A stretch of 64,000 nucleotides of DNA from UBA6170 sp942491385. GTDB lineage: Bacteria; Chloroflexota; Anaerolineae; Anaerolineales; Anaerolineaceae. How positions within the stretch are numbered: position 1 is the first letter of the stretch; every line of letters begins with the position of its first letter. Position numbers and translations under genes: made by a program. Shown here in pieces: positions 20,309-29,272 of this stretch. The notes beneath the pieces are model-generated. The model had not been told where the DNA came from, did no database searches, and saw only the letters and a list, made by a program, of their open reading frames with translations. Location: contig CALOAF010000003.1 in the NCBI GenBank assembly GCA_942491385.1, positions 21,978 through 85,977 of the forward strand, read 5' to 3'.

Positions 20309-22402
20309 TTATGGCAAGCCGGGAGTTGATGGCCACAAAAAAGGAACGCCCCAGGAAACGGGCACACTTCCTCCGCTACTTCCGTGAGTACCTCCCGTTT
20401 GTTCTCTGAAATTGACATCCGAGACATTGAGAAGATTTTTGGCCCCCAGGGTCAACTTAATGTTATCCTTAAACAGCGATTTTGTAATATTGGCATCCAT
20501 CAAAGTATAACCATCCCTGATATTCTGCAAAATGACGGGGTTATCATTCTCATCAAAATCGGAGAAATAATCGATCCTTTTGTCATAATTGCGCACCATT
20601 AAATTCATATCCAGGCCTAATCGCTGGAACTGATATTTCAGTTGTGCACTGCTTTCCAGGAGGAAGTTAAAAGGAGGGACTTCCGTAAAATCACCCGACA
20701 AAAGATTGAAGCGCCCTGTCCCGGTCATGCCGGCATTGAAACTAAAACCCTTCCATTGACCTTTAAAACGAATGGTACTGCCTAGACTTTTAAACCGGTT
20801 TTGGTTAAAATAAGTATAATTGACGGTACCCACGGTGGGGACTACTTCCCCGTCCACAACAGCAAATTCAAACAGGTCAATTTTGTTTTTAATGTCATTG
20901 AAGAACAGGTTGAATTCCGTAGTAAGCTTTGAACGGCTATACGACAAGGCAGCCTGAATATTATCGGACAATTCGGCTTTCAGATCCGGATTGCCTACAA
21001 TAAAATGATTGAAATCGACAAAATAGTAGAACAATTCTTTCAGGGTGGGACTTCGGAAACCTTTGGCGTAGGATAACCGAAGCGCAAGGTTCTTATCGAA
21101 CTGGTATTTGATATTAACCGATGGAATGACCGGCGCGTCGTAGCGGGTATTTTTGGCTGCTCTAAGGCCGGCCTGAAAATTAAGCTTTTGATTGGGAGTG
21201 AAAGTCAGGTTGCCAAAAACCGCGTAGTCTCCGGCGCTGCTGTACTGAGGTTTGTCACTCGCCTCATCCGCTATTTTTCTTCCAAAGGCGGTTTCCTGGT
21301 TGAGGTCTGCCCCCAACTGAAAATTCCATCTGCCGGCAAATTTGCTCGCAAAAACGGACCTTAGCATATAGGATTCATAGGCAATCGTATCGGTTTCAGT
21401 ATCCACAGAAATATCTTCTCCTGTTTCAAATTCATGTCTGAACGTTGCTTTCGTCCGGTCAAAGGCATTATAAGCAGCGGTGGTTTTCAGATAAAATTTT
21501 TCCCGTACCGTTCCTTCGTGGAACAGCGCATGCGAATATCTTTTTGTTTCATAAAAATCATCATAGGCGTAAGGTTTGAACTGTGGGCGACGCACATCAC
21601 CCAGGTTTTCCACCTCTTCCGTAAAAGCCGAAAAGGTATAGGAAACCACATTATCGTCTTTGAGATAATACTTCATTAAGGCATTACCTGACCACTTCTG
21701 TTTTGGGTTCCAAAGCACATTGCGTCCTCCTTCTGTAATGGGCCCAAAGCCCTCAAAAGCAAATCGCTCGCCGCTCAGGCGCATTAACAACTTAGGGGTA
21801 ATCCGGAAACCCGACCACAAACTGGCTGTGAAAGCTCCCGGATTCTCGTAACGGGAGTTCAAACCTGCTTCAAGCTTATTGTATTGTGATTTTTTGGTAA
21901 TCAGATTGACGACACCACCAAGAGCATTGGTTCCATAATTAACAGATAATGGCCCTTCCACTATTTCAATCCGCTCAACATTTTCAAGGGTAAGCTGGCT
22001 CAGGTCGATATTGTCTCCACTTCTGCCAATGACGGGGACTCCATCGACCATTATTTTTATATTTTGACCGCTGACTCCCTGAAGACTAAGGCTGCTACCG
22101 AGAATGAGATCATTCGATATGCTGATATTGGATTCCAGGTTTAGCAATTCTCCAAGGTCATTGGCATTTCTTCGGATGATCTCTTCGCTTTTTATCACCC
22201 GAACTTTGTGAATAGCACTTTTGGTATCCGTTGGTGCATACTGGGCGGTTACCACAATATCATCAGGTTGATAGAACATGGAAATGGTATCCCCGGGAAA
22301 GGATTGAGCATTTATTTGAACGAAAAACAGGGTGCATAATGAAGTGACAATGAACCCTTTAATATTTGCCACGGAGTTTTTAACGTCGGGAAGGAAGGTC
22401 AT
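20309..22402 (-). CDS. TonB-dependent outer-membrane receptor, HmuR-like; 3' end frameshifted
   Basis: A 697-residue receptor: signal peptide (to about 33), plug domain (about 50-165; VTAQYAPTDTKS, LGELLNLESNISIS, IMVDGVPVIGR, RIEIVEGPLSVNYGTNALGG) and a 22-strand-type barrel. It should import a bound ligand using TonB energy. The gene just upstream encodes a HmuY-like heme-binding protein, so heme or an iron porphyrin is the likely cargo. The annotated frame ends in WGVPFLWPSTPGLP, unlike a barrel end. One extra base at the A6 run (20337-20342) would give FFVAINSRLAIK, ending at 20304, which is a normal last strand. I therefore take the end to be a frameshift, either an assembly error or a real recent mutation. 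No N-terminal carboxypeptidase-like domain. Confidence 0.9.
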   Translation of the reverse strand: MTFLPDVKNSVANIKGFIVTSLCTLFFVQINAQSFPGDTISMFYQPDDIVVTAQYAPTDTKSAIHKVRVIKSEEIIRRNANDLGELLNLESNISISNDLILGSSLSLQGVSGQNIKIMVDGVPVIGRSGDNIDLSQLTLENVERIEIVEGPLSVNYGTNALGGVVNLITKKSQYNKLEAGLNSRYENPGAFTASLWSGFRITPKLLMRLSGERFAFEGFGPITEGGRNVLWNPKQKWSGNALMKYYLKDDNVVSYTFSAFTEEVENLGDVRRPQFKPYAYDDFYETKRYSHALFHEGTVREKFYLKTTAAYNAFDRTKATFRHEFETGEDISVDTETDTIAYESYMLRSVFASKFAGRWNFQLGADLNQETAFGRKIADEASDKPQYSSAGDYAVFGNLTFTPNQKLNFQAGLRAAKNTRYDAPVIPSVNIKYQFDKNLALRLSYAKGFRSPTLKELFYYFVDFNHFIVGNPDLKAELSDNIQAALSYSRSKLTTEFNLFFNDIKNKIDLFEFAVVDGEVVPTVGTVNYTYFNQNRFKSLGSTIRFKGQWKGFSFNAGMTGTGRFNLLSGDFTEVPPFNFLLESSAQLKYQFQRLGLDMNLMVRNYDKRIDYFSDFDENDNPVILQNIRDGYTLMDANITKSLFKDNIKLTLGAKNLLNVSDVNFREQTGGTHGSSGGSVPVSWGVPFLWPSTPGLP

Positions 22403-22528
22403 CAGGTGGATTTTTTATGCTGTTTTGGAAGATGCCCCATAGTTCTGATTTTCAAGAACCTCCTGAAAACCAAAACTACCGGGCAATAAAGAACAGTTTT
22501 ATCTTAAAACGCTTTCAAAAAAAGCCCC

Positions 22529-23803
22529 TTACTTTTTTATAAAGGAAGCGCTGGACAATTGCCCTCCCTGTCGTACAGAAAGAGTGTACATGCCTGTCGG
22601 GATATTGAATCCATTAAACCGAAAAATATTGAGTCCTGCATATCCGGATTGTTGTGTCCTCCAGACAATTCTGCCATTTACATCTGTCAGATAAAGCTCA
22701 AGCTGACTGGTTTGCTCTTTTAATTCGAGACTTAAGTTAAAATAATCTTCCACAGGGTTAGGAAAAAGGCCAATGGTGGCAACATTGCCGTCAGGCTCTA
22801 CAACATTCACGGTACCCAGGTCAACTACTTCGAAAGTAGTTGTCCCGGTGGAAGAACCTTCAAAATCTATAAAAATCACCTGCCAAAGGTGTTCATCTGC
22901 CGTTTTAATGAAATAAGAGAGGGAATCCTCCATTACCCAGGAGAATTCTCCCAGATTAAAATACTTCCAGGTATGACCGATTTTGTCCATTTGGGAGTCA
23001 TAGGCATCTGCATAATCCTCCTGGTTGGCTTCTGTAGGCAAAATATCCTGTGCCACCGCGACTTCTACTCCTGGTCCGGTTAATACGCCCGCAACGGTAT
23101 AATTGACAAATTCATCCCCTCCGGCATCCAGCAATGTGATATACCTTGAAAACAATAAATCCCAGTTTTGCGGACTTTCAACGGCCGCCCCCGAATCAAA
23201 CGAGAACAAAGCCAGGGGACTGTCAAAATCTGCACCGTCAATAATCACTTCCGCCTCGTTACTGCCGTCCAGGTCTGCATATCTGAAAGTATATACACCA
23301 CCGATTAGAGAGGACACTTCGAATTTGCGGTAGGAATCATCCCGCAATTTGATAACATAAATCCGGTTTCCAACAACGGAATGATTATCTGAATTGTACA
23401 AGCCCCAGCCAAAATCCAAAGGATCGTCAGGATTACTGGTCGTATTTAATGCCCCTTCATCCCAGCTGCTTTCCGGGTTGTACAAGGTATCCGTCACTTC
23501 CGAAAGATCAATGGGGTCTTCCCATGAATTTACGGGAGCAAGATATAACTCGAGGTAGGGAGCCACACCGGAAAAGACTGCAGGAACGGCTTCGTTGAGG
23601 TGGACACCAACGGAGAAGGCTCCTTCAACAGAAAAAGCGAGATCCCAGCTTTCATTGCCGATATTCTCAGCACTCAGATCGCTGAACCTGAAGAATGCCT
23701 GTTCACTGTAACTAGGTCCAAAAGAAGCCTGTCCGTATTCCTGGGCAAAAAGCCCAGAGGCAAATAAAATAAGGCTGAACGTCAATGTAAGTGTTCGTTT
23801 CAT
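22529..23803 (-). CDS. HmuY-like heme-binding protein with T9SS tail
   Basis: A 424-residue secreted protein with signal peptide (KRTLTLTFSLILFASGLFAQ). HmuY-family traits are two repeats of the WDLAFS/WDLLFSRY type (NESWDLAFSV near residue 55 and NWDLLFSRYITLL near 215), followed by VNYTVAGVLTGPGVEVA. In known HmuY proteins this beta fold takes heme from host or environmental hemoproteins and passes it to the TonB receptor HmuR. Here a type A sorting domain (IGLFPNPVEDYF to SASFIKK) is fused to the C-terminus, implying T9SS export rather than lipoprotein anchoring. It is the first gene of a two-gene unit with the receptor 126 bp downstream. Heme binding is inferred; no His-His pair was assigned. 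Confidence 0.75.
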   Translation of the reverse strand: MKRTLTLTFSLILFASGLFAQEYGQASFGPSYSEQAFFRFSDLSAENIGNESWDLAFSVEGAFSVGVHLNEAVPAVFSGVAPYLELYLAPVNSWEDPIDLSEVTDTLYNPESSWDEGALNTTSNPDDPLDFGWGLYNSDNHSVVGNRIYVIKLRDDSYRKFEVSSLIGGVYTFRYADLDGSNEAEVIIDGADFDSPLALFSFDSGAAVESPQNWDLLFSRYITLLDAGGDEFVNYTVAGVLTGPGVEVAVAQDILPTEANQEDYADAYDSQMDKIGHTWKYFNLGEFSWVMEDSLSYFIKTADEHLWQVIFIDFEGSSTGTTTFEVVDLGTVNVVEPDGNVATIGLFPNPVEDYFNLSLELKEQTSQLELYLTDVNGRIVWRTQQSGYAGLNIFRFNGFNIPTGMYTLSVRQGGQLSSASFIKK

Positions 23804-23981
23804 TGTTTAAATTTTGCGTTTTGTAATAATACAACACGAATATACTAAACCCTACTACCCTAATAGGATCTTTTGAATTTTGTGACGAAACCCTGACAAG
23901 GAATTGACATTGGTATGACAAATGGTACCTATCCATACGCTGGAAAGGAAGTGGTATAAACTGGAATTCAGCCTTACTATT

Positions 23982-24199
23982 CAATCCTTTCAGGATTGGT
24001 GATGATTATGGATATCCAAAGCATTTCATGCTTCGTTATTAATATCAATCTCTTCCAGGGATTTTTTTGATCAAATATTCAATGGCATGAAAATGTTTAC
24101 CAAGTTATAAACCTGCTTAAATTCCTGAAGGGAATAAACATTTTCAACAATGGATGAAATCCATTGGCTTAACCTGAGCTCCCTACCACCCTGAAGTGG
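23982..24199. repeat. Array of five small hairpins with TTTCA/TGAAR loops
   Basis: Within the 538-bp gene-free stretch 23804-24342 there are five short perfect hairpins: CAATCC-TTTCA-GGATTG (23982-23998), AAGCAT-TTC-ATGCTT (24019-24033), ATTCC-TGAAG-GGAAT (24121-24135), CAATGGA-TGAAA-TCCATTG (24148-24166) and CCAC-CCTGAA-GTGG (24186-24199). The stems differ, but the loops all read TTTCA, CTTCA or TTCAGG on one strand or the other; the first two point one way and the last three the other way. No gene is visible in the rest of the stretch; it should contain the promoter of the HmuY-like gene at its left end. Confidence 0.7.
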
Positions 24200-24342
24200 C
24201 TGAATATCTTTTCATCTGTTTAAAATTTTTTGCTTTGCAAAAAATCTGCAAAAAATTTGTAATACATTCAGGAACTCCCACGATATTTTTTAATCATATC
24301 CTTGTGTGAAATTTATGATTAATAAATATCATGGTCGTTTCA

Positions 24343-26379
24343 TTAATTCAACAACTTCCAGGAAAATCCGAAACGCAGGAAGGGTTTGCCGCTGGGCTGG
24401 TAAGCTGTGGTGTAGTAAAGTTGATTATCGGTGAGCATAGTGGACAAATTCTCGAACTTGACGAATCCACGGAATTTGGTAATTTTGATGGTCAGCCAAA
24501 AGTCCACATTGGGAAAAAAATTGATGGACTGCCGATCCTCCAACTGGAACCTGCCGGTGGCCGGATTGTAATAATAGCCATCAAAAGTATCATTATACCT
24601 CAGGTCAAATCCGATACGGATGGCCAGCTTTTCCTTAAACCAGGTGTCGTCATAATAAACACTGTGTTTTCCATAAATACCGGGCAGGCGTATAAATGCC
24701 TCACTGGCCGCCTGAAAAGCGACGGTATTATCTAAATGGAACAATCCCAGTTTTAAATTTCGTGACAGGATCAATTGAGTGATGCTTATCGGCACACCAG
24801 TCTGTTGCGGCAAAGCCAGTGTATCAAAATAAATGTAATTATTGATCAGGTGATAAGCGCCGGTTGCCTGAATTTTGAGCAAGGGAATGAGATATTTGGC
24901 CTGGATACTGGTCTCCAGTGTACGTTTAAAATCATTTTGCCAGATCTGTTGCTGGGTAAGAAAAAAACGGTATTGCAAATAATCGGGCCTGTAGAGCTGA
25001 TTGGTAGCCGCAAGGGTCAACGCTCCTGCTTTCCCCAGGTCAAAAAATAATTCCCCATTCAGCAAATAATCTCCGGCATTATTCCCAAGCCCGAGGTGTG
25101 CATAGGTCTTGAGCCATAATTTTTCAGTGGGTTGAAAATCCAGTTTCCCATGTAATAAAATATCATTGAGAATGGTATCCTGAGCACCTTCCTGTTGGAC
25201 CTTATGCCATGTATGGGCAATACCTGCTTCAAAAAAATCCCTATTGGCAGTGGCTTTATTGTTATTGACCGTCCCGGCTTTTTTGTAAGTCATCAGGCGG
25301 ATACTATTGCGGACGTATTTGTGTTTCAGGTAAAAGCGCATGCCACGTTCATCCGTTTGCAGATCCGGAAACCACTTGTAAAAATAAGCAGTATCCGCCG
25401 GGTTGTAAGCATCAAAAAATTTGTAATAAGTATCGTTGTACAAAAATTGGTGGGCCAAACCAAAAGTCCGCTTATTGGTCTTGATACTGTCGGGTTTCCC
25501 GGCTAAGCGATAGTACTGGGTATAACTCCACTCGCGGTGTGCGTGTCGTGTCTGTCCGTCAGACAGGATCACCTGAGCTGCCGAAGGCGTTGTCGTGTAA
25601 AGAAAACCCAAAACGGTATCCCTGTCTGATTCTATGGCCACCCCGCCGTTATCTTTCTGTTCAATGGTATTGGCGGCATAACTTAGAAAGGAAGCATATT
25701 TTCCTTTGTTGCCCTGATACCACAATCCACCTGCCAGGGCGGTGTTTCTGTTATTTTGATTGAGGTACTGAATACGCTCCCCCAACTGGCTAATCCTTTT
25801 ATAATCAAATGTAAAACTGAGTCCTTTGGCAAAATTACGTCCGAACTTTGCCGTAAAATAACTATCCGCCTGCTCTGCCCCACGGGTATAATTGATAATG
25901 GTAAAAGGCGTTTCAATGAGGTAATAAGGGAGGGTTTCAGCCGTAGTATGATAAATGTCGTATTGGTGAAGACCAACATCAAAGCCTTTCCGGTGTCTTG
26001 GTTCATAGACCAGGAAGTTCGTTGCTGACCCAAGCTGACCAAGGTGAGCCAGTTCCAAATCTCTTTGCCTTACAGGATCGTATTGCTGAAAGTTATCCAA
26101 CAGGGTATCGCCCTTGAAAGTCATTTCCCATGGACGGTGAGCGTAGAGGTAGTAAATCCCAAAAGTATCGCGATCCGAGGCTTCCTGCCGGCCCGAAAAA
26201 ACAGTAGAATCAGGCGTGGCCTGATACCCTTCCTGTTCTCCCGTTATCGGGATATCGGTCCTTTGGGCATCGGCACCTAAAGGAAAAAGGGCAGCCAGGA
26301 AAAAGACAAACCAAAAGAGCCGCCCCGGTTGTACCGACCTTATTCTCAACAAATGACTCCGTAGTTTGATCAAATTCAT
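24343..26379 (-). CDS. Putative porin (Bacteroidota putative_porin family)
   Basis: A 678-residue outer-membrane beta-barrel protein. The signal peptide is near the start (LFWFVFFLAALFPLGADAQ). Then come the family's features: DTFGIYYLYAHRPWEM, FLVYEPRHRKGFDVGLHQYD, repeated amphipathic strands rich in aromatic residues, and an aromatic C-terminal strand (KPFLRFGFSWKLLN). The family is annotated as a putative porin by similarity; substrate unknown. The gene lies 138 bp downstream of fabI with a long hairpin between, so co-transcription is uncertain. Confidence 0.85.
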   Translation of the reverse strand: MNLIKLRSHLLRIRSVQPGRLFWFVFFLAALFPLGADAQRTDIPITGEQEGYQATPDSTVFSGRQEASDRDTFGIYYLYAHRPWEMTFKGDTLLDNFQQYDPVRQRDLELAHLGQLGSATNFLVYEPRHRKGFDVGLHQYDIYHTTAETLPYYLIETPFTIINYTRGAEQADSYFTAKFGRNFAKGLSFTFDYKRISQLGERIQYLNQNNRNTALAGGLWYQGNKGKYASFLSYAANTIEQKDNGGVAIESDRDTVLGFLYTTTPSAAQVILSDGQTRHAHREWSYTQYYRLAGKPDSIKTNKRTFGLAHQFLYNDTYYKFFDAYNPADTAYFYKWFPDLQTDERGMRFYLKHKYVRNSIRLMTYKKAGTVNNNKATANRDFFEAGIAHTWHKVQQEGAQDTILNDILLHGKLDFQPTEKLWLKTYAHLGLGNNAGDYLLNGELFFDLGKAGALTLAATNQLYRPDYLQYRFFLTQQQIWQNDFKRTLETSIQAKYLIPLLKIQATGAYHLINNYIYFDTLALPQQTGVPISITQLILSRNLKLGLFHLDNTVAFQAASEAFIRLPGIYGKHSVYYDDTWFKEKLAIRIGFDLRYNDTFDGYYYNPATGRFQLEDRQSINFFPNVDFWLTIKITKFRGFVKFENLSTMLTDNQLYYTTAYQPSGKPFLRFGFSWKLLN

Positions 26380-26445
26380 ACCCCAAATAACGAAGGGAAT
26401 TTTGGATAAATAATGTAGTTTCCTGCTTTTAATATTTAATTAACA

Positions 26446-26518
26446 GGATTGAAAGGTGATTTCAAAGGCGAAACCTTCTCCGCCCGAAAGCCATGCAAAG
26501 GTTTCGCCTTGCCAATCC
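26446..26518 (-). terminator. Long hairpin directly after fabI
   Basis: A perfect 13-bp stem (AAGGCGAAACCTT at 26465-26477 and AAGGTTTCGCCTT at 26498-26510) is flanked by a second outer stem (GGATTG at 26446 and CAATCC at 26513) that abuts the fabI stop codon. The minus-strand tail is only moderately T-rich, so it may be a terminator or attenuator limiting read-through into the porin gene. Confidence 0.6.
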
Positions 26519-27315
26519 TAATCTTCCAAAATCGCAGGATTCATCCCCATATTGGAAAAACCGCCATCGTGGAATAAATTCTGCATGGTCACCATTTTTG
26601 TATAATCTGAAAAGAGGGAAATGCAGTAAGCCGCACAATCATCTGCGGAAGCATTACCCAGAGGAGACATCTTTTCAGCATAACCAAAAAAGTCGGAAAA
26701 CCCTTTCACTCCGGAACCGGCAGTGGTCATGGTCGGTGACTGGGAAATTGTATTGACACGAACCTTGTTGCGCGTACCGAAATGGTAACCGAAACTACGG
26801 GCAAAGGACTCCAGCAAGGCTTTGGCTTCTGCCATTTCGCTGTAATCCGGGAAGGTACGCTGTGCGGCCATATAAGTCAAGGCAACAATAGAACCCCAGT
26901 CATTCATGGCATCCAGGTGCCACAGCGACTGCATCATCTTATGAAAAGAAATGGCGGACACATCAAAAGACTTCATCATCCATTCGTGGTTGAGGTCGGT
27001 ATATTCCCGTTTTTTACGGACATTAATGGACATGCCGATGGAATGTAAAACGAAATCAAGTTTCCCTCCCAATACCTCCTGTGATTTTTCAAAAAGGTTG
27101 TTGAGGTCATCCATGCTGGTTGCATCGGCAGGAATGATCTCTGCATCCAGCTTTTCGGCCAGTTTGTTGATCTCTCCAAAACGCATGGCCACCGGTGCGT
27201 TGGTCAGCGTGATTTTTGCCCCTTCCGCCACGCAGGCCTCGGCCACTTTCCAGGCAATAGATTTTTCGTCAAGGGCACCAAAAATGACGCCGCGTTTTCC
27301 AGTTAATATTCCCAT
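26518..27315 (-). CDS. fabI: Enoyl-[acyl-carrier-protein] reductase FabI
   Basis: A 265-residue short-chain dehydrogenase fold enzyme catalysing the last, NAD(P)H-dependent step of each fatty acid elongation cycle. FabI features: the GALDEKSIAWKVAEACVAEG cofactor segment at 13-32, LHSIGM at 90-95, Tyr148 in LTYMAAQRT, and the catalytic Tyr158-(x6)-Lys165 (YSEMAEAK). It matches the usual FabI length. Single gene in the membrane-lipid pathway; the neighbours are unrelated. Confidence 0.95.
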   Translation of the reverse strand: MGILTGKRGVIFGALDEKSIAWKVAEACVAEGAKITLTNAPVAMRFGEINKLAEKLDAEIIPADATSMDDLNNLFEKSQEVLGGKLDFVLHSIGMSINVRKKREYTDLNHEWMMKSFDVSAISFHKMMQSLWHLDAMNDWGSIVALTYMAAQRTFPDYSEMAEAKALLESFARSFGYHFGTRNKVRVNTISQSPTMTTAGSGVKGFSDFFGYAEKMSPLGNASADDCAAYCISLFSDYTKMVTMQNLFHDGGFSNMGMNPAILED

Positions 27316-27343
27316 AAAACAATTTTTTGTTCTTATTAAGTTG

Positions 27344-27351
27344 CAAACATA
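27344..27351 (-). promoter_or_regulatory. Possible -7 element of fabI
   Basis: Minus-strand TATGTTTG fits the Bacteroidota -7 consensus TAnnTTTG and lies about 30 bases upstream of the fabI start. I found no clear -33 TTG at the right distance, so this is tentative. Confidence 0.35.
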
Positions 27352-27491
27352 ATCAACACAACCGAGACTATAAAAACTATTGAGGTTGAATTAAAAATGC
27401 TGGCCGGTTCAAAACGAACCTCCTTCTGATCATAAAAATGTAAATCCGGCATCAGTGAATCAATCCTGTCGGGCATTTCAGAAAAATTCGC

Positions 27492-29156
27492 TTATTGCTG
27501 TTTCATCTCCAGCAAATCGCGGGCATTCTGCAAAGCAGCTTCACTTGGTGGATTCTGACTGAGCATCACAGCAATAGCCCGGATCTTTTCTTCTTCATCG
27601 AGCATGCGCACACGGGCAATCGTACGGTCTTCTGTATCTTTTTTATACACAAAGTAATGTGCATCGGCTTTGGAGGCTACCTGTGGCGAATGGGTTATGG
27701 AGACTACCTGATGCTCATTGGACAATTGCCGGAGTATTTCTCCCATCTTGAGGGCAACATCTCCGGAAATTCCCGTATCGATCTCATCAAAGATAAGCGT
27801 TGGCAGCGGTATGGCACTGGCAACCAGGGATTTGGTTACCAGAGAAAGCCGTGCCAATTCCCCCCCGGAAGCTACTTCCCTTATTTTCTGAAGCGCCCCC
27901 CCTTTGTTGGCTGAAAATAAAAAACCGGCCTCATCCAATCCGGCGGGACCCAGCTTCCCGGTGTCCTGCAGGTCGATCAGAAAACGGGCCTGGGGCATGG
28001 CCAGCTGGGTTAGCAATGCAAGTACCTTTTCCTGGAAGGGCTTAAGGACCTTTTGTCTTTGTTGTTGCAGGCTACGAGCCTTGTTCAGCAGGCTCTTTTC
28101 ATGAATGGCAATCTGTTTTTCCAGCCGCTCCTCCTCCTGTGTTTGATTGGCAAAAGATTCGGATTTTTCTTCCAGGGAATACTGAACTTCCAGCAATGCC
28201 TGCAAATCTTTCACCCCATGTTTTTGTTCAAGCCTGTAAATAACATCCAGCCGCTCCTGGCATTCTGCGATCCGGGCTTCATCGTATTCGGTATTTTCCG
28301 CCAGTCTCTCTATCTCTCTGCCCAGGTCATTCAATTCCTCCGTAATGGCCAAAAACCGGCCCGCAACTCCCTGAACACGGGCATTTACCCTGCCCGAAGC
28401 ATTCAACAAATTACCAACCTCTGCCAATTGAACAGCAATGGATTGTTCATCTTCAAACAATTGCTGCATACTGACCAGCAGGTTATTTTTAACCTCCTCG
28501 GCATGGGTAAGCTGGGATAATTCTGCTTCCAGCTTTTCCTGTTCCCCTGCTATTAATTCGGCATCATGCAATTCCTGGAGCTGAAAATTGACAAATTCCA
28601 GTTCCCGGGCCGACTGTGCAGCTATGGTCCTCAGTTTGCTGAGGGTCTTTTGAGCAACCTGATAATCGCTGTATTCAGATTGATAATCCTTTAAAAGACT
28701 TTTATTGTCGGCAAGAGCATCCACCATTTTTAATTGAAAATCCTGGCGATGAATATCCAGGGTATCAAATTGGTGATGCAGGTCGATAAGCGCGGCACTC
28801 AGTGTTTTCAGGATGTTCAGATTGACCGGGGTATCATTGACAAAAGCCCGTGATTTTCCACTGGGGCTGATTTCACGCCGGACGATCATCTCATCATCGT
28901 AGTCGATTTCATTGGATTCCAAATAATGCTTCAACCCGTAATTCCCCACATCAAATACAGCTTCCACAACACACTTTTTACCTTCTTCATACAATACCTT
29001 ACTGTCGGCACGTTGTCCGAGGATCAACCCCAAAGCGCCCAAAAGGATGGATTTACCTGCACCGGTTTCTCCGGTAATAATGGTCAGACCATCCGGGAAG
29101 TCGATTTCCAGCGATTCAATGATCGCATAATTTTTTATTAACAGGTTTTTAATCAT
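27492..29156 (-). CDS. recN: DNA repair protein RecN
   Basis: A 554-residue SMC-like ATPase acting early in double-strand break repair, probably holding sister DNA together. The Walker A GETGAGKS is at 29-36, the ABC signature is in ASGGELARLSL, and the Walker B is LPTLIFDE at 451-458 followed by IDTGISGD. A long coiled coil fills the middle (about 160-380). Length is normal for the family. It has its own promoter region, divergent from the lipoprotein gene at 29273. Confidence 0.95.
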   Translation of the reverse strand: MIKNLLIKNYAIIESLEIDFPDGLTIITGETGAGKSILLGALGLILGQRADSKVLYEEGKKCVVEAVFDVGNYGLKHYLESNEIDYDDEMIVRREISPSGKSRAFVNDTPVNLNILKTLSAALIDLHHQFDTLDIHRQDFQLKMVDALADNKSLLKDYQSEYSDYQVAQKTLSKLRTIAAQSARELEFVNFQLQELHDAELIAGEQEKLEAELSQLTHAEEVKNNLLVSMQQLFEDEQSIAVQLAEVGNLLNASGRVNARVQGVAGRFLAITEELNDLGREIERLAENTEYDEARIAECQERLDVIYRLEQKHGVKDLQALLEVQYSLEEKSESFANQTQEEERLEKQIAIHEKSLLNKARSLQQQRQKVLKPFQEKVLALLTQLAMPQARFLIDLQDTGKLGPAGLDEAGFLFSANKGGALQKIREVASGGELARLSLVTKSLVASAIPLPTLIFDEIDTGISGDVALKMGEILRQLSNEHQVVSITHSPQVASKADAHYFVYKKDTEDRTIARVRMLDEEEKIRAIAVMLSQNPPSEAALQNARDLLEMKQQ

Positions 29157-29177
29157 GGATTATTTGCAATTAATTCG

Positions 29178-29185
29178 CAAATTTA
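29178..29185 (-). promoter_or_regulatory. Possible -7 element of recN
   Basis: Minus-strand TAAATTTG matches TAnnTTTG and lies about 22 bases before the recN start. A plus-strand TATTTTTG at 29208-29215 is the corresponding candidate for the divergent lipoprotein gene. Neither has an obvious -33 element at the right distance. Confidence 0.35.
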
Positions 29186-29225
29186 ATTCTTTTGGACAAT
29201 AAACTGCTATTTTTGTCCATTCGAC

Positions 29226-29253
29226 AAAGGAGGAAATAATGTTAATGAAATAA
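29226..29253 (+). promoter_or_regulatory. Canonical Shine-Dalgarno with a four-codon leader ORF
   Basis: AAAGGAGG is followed six bases later by ATG TTA ATG AAA TAA (29239-29253), ending 19 bases before the start of the lipoprotein gene. Strong Shine-Dalgarno sequences are unusual in Bacteroidota. It may be a translated mini-leader that influences the next gene, or chance. Confidence 0.35.
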
Positions 29254-29272
29254 ATAAATACAAAACAATAAA

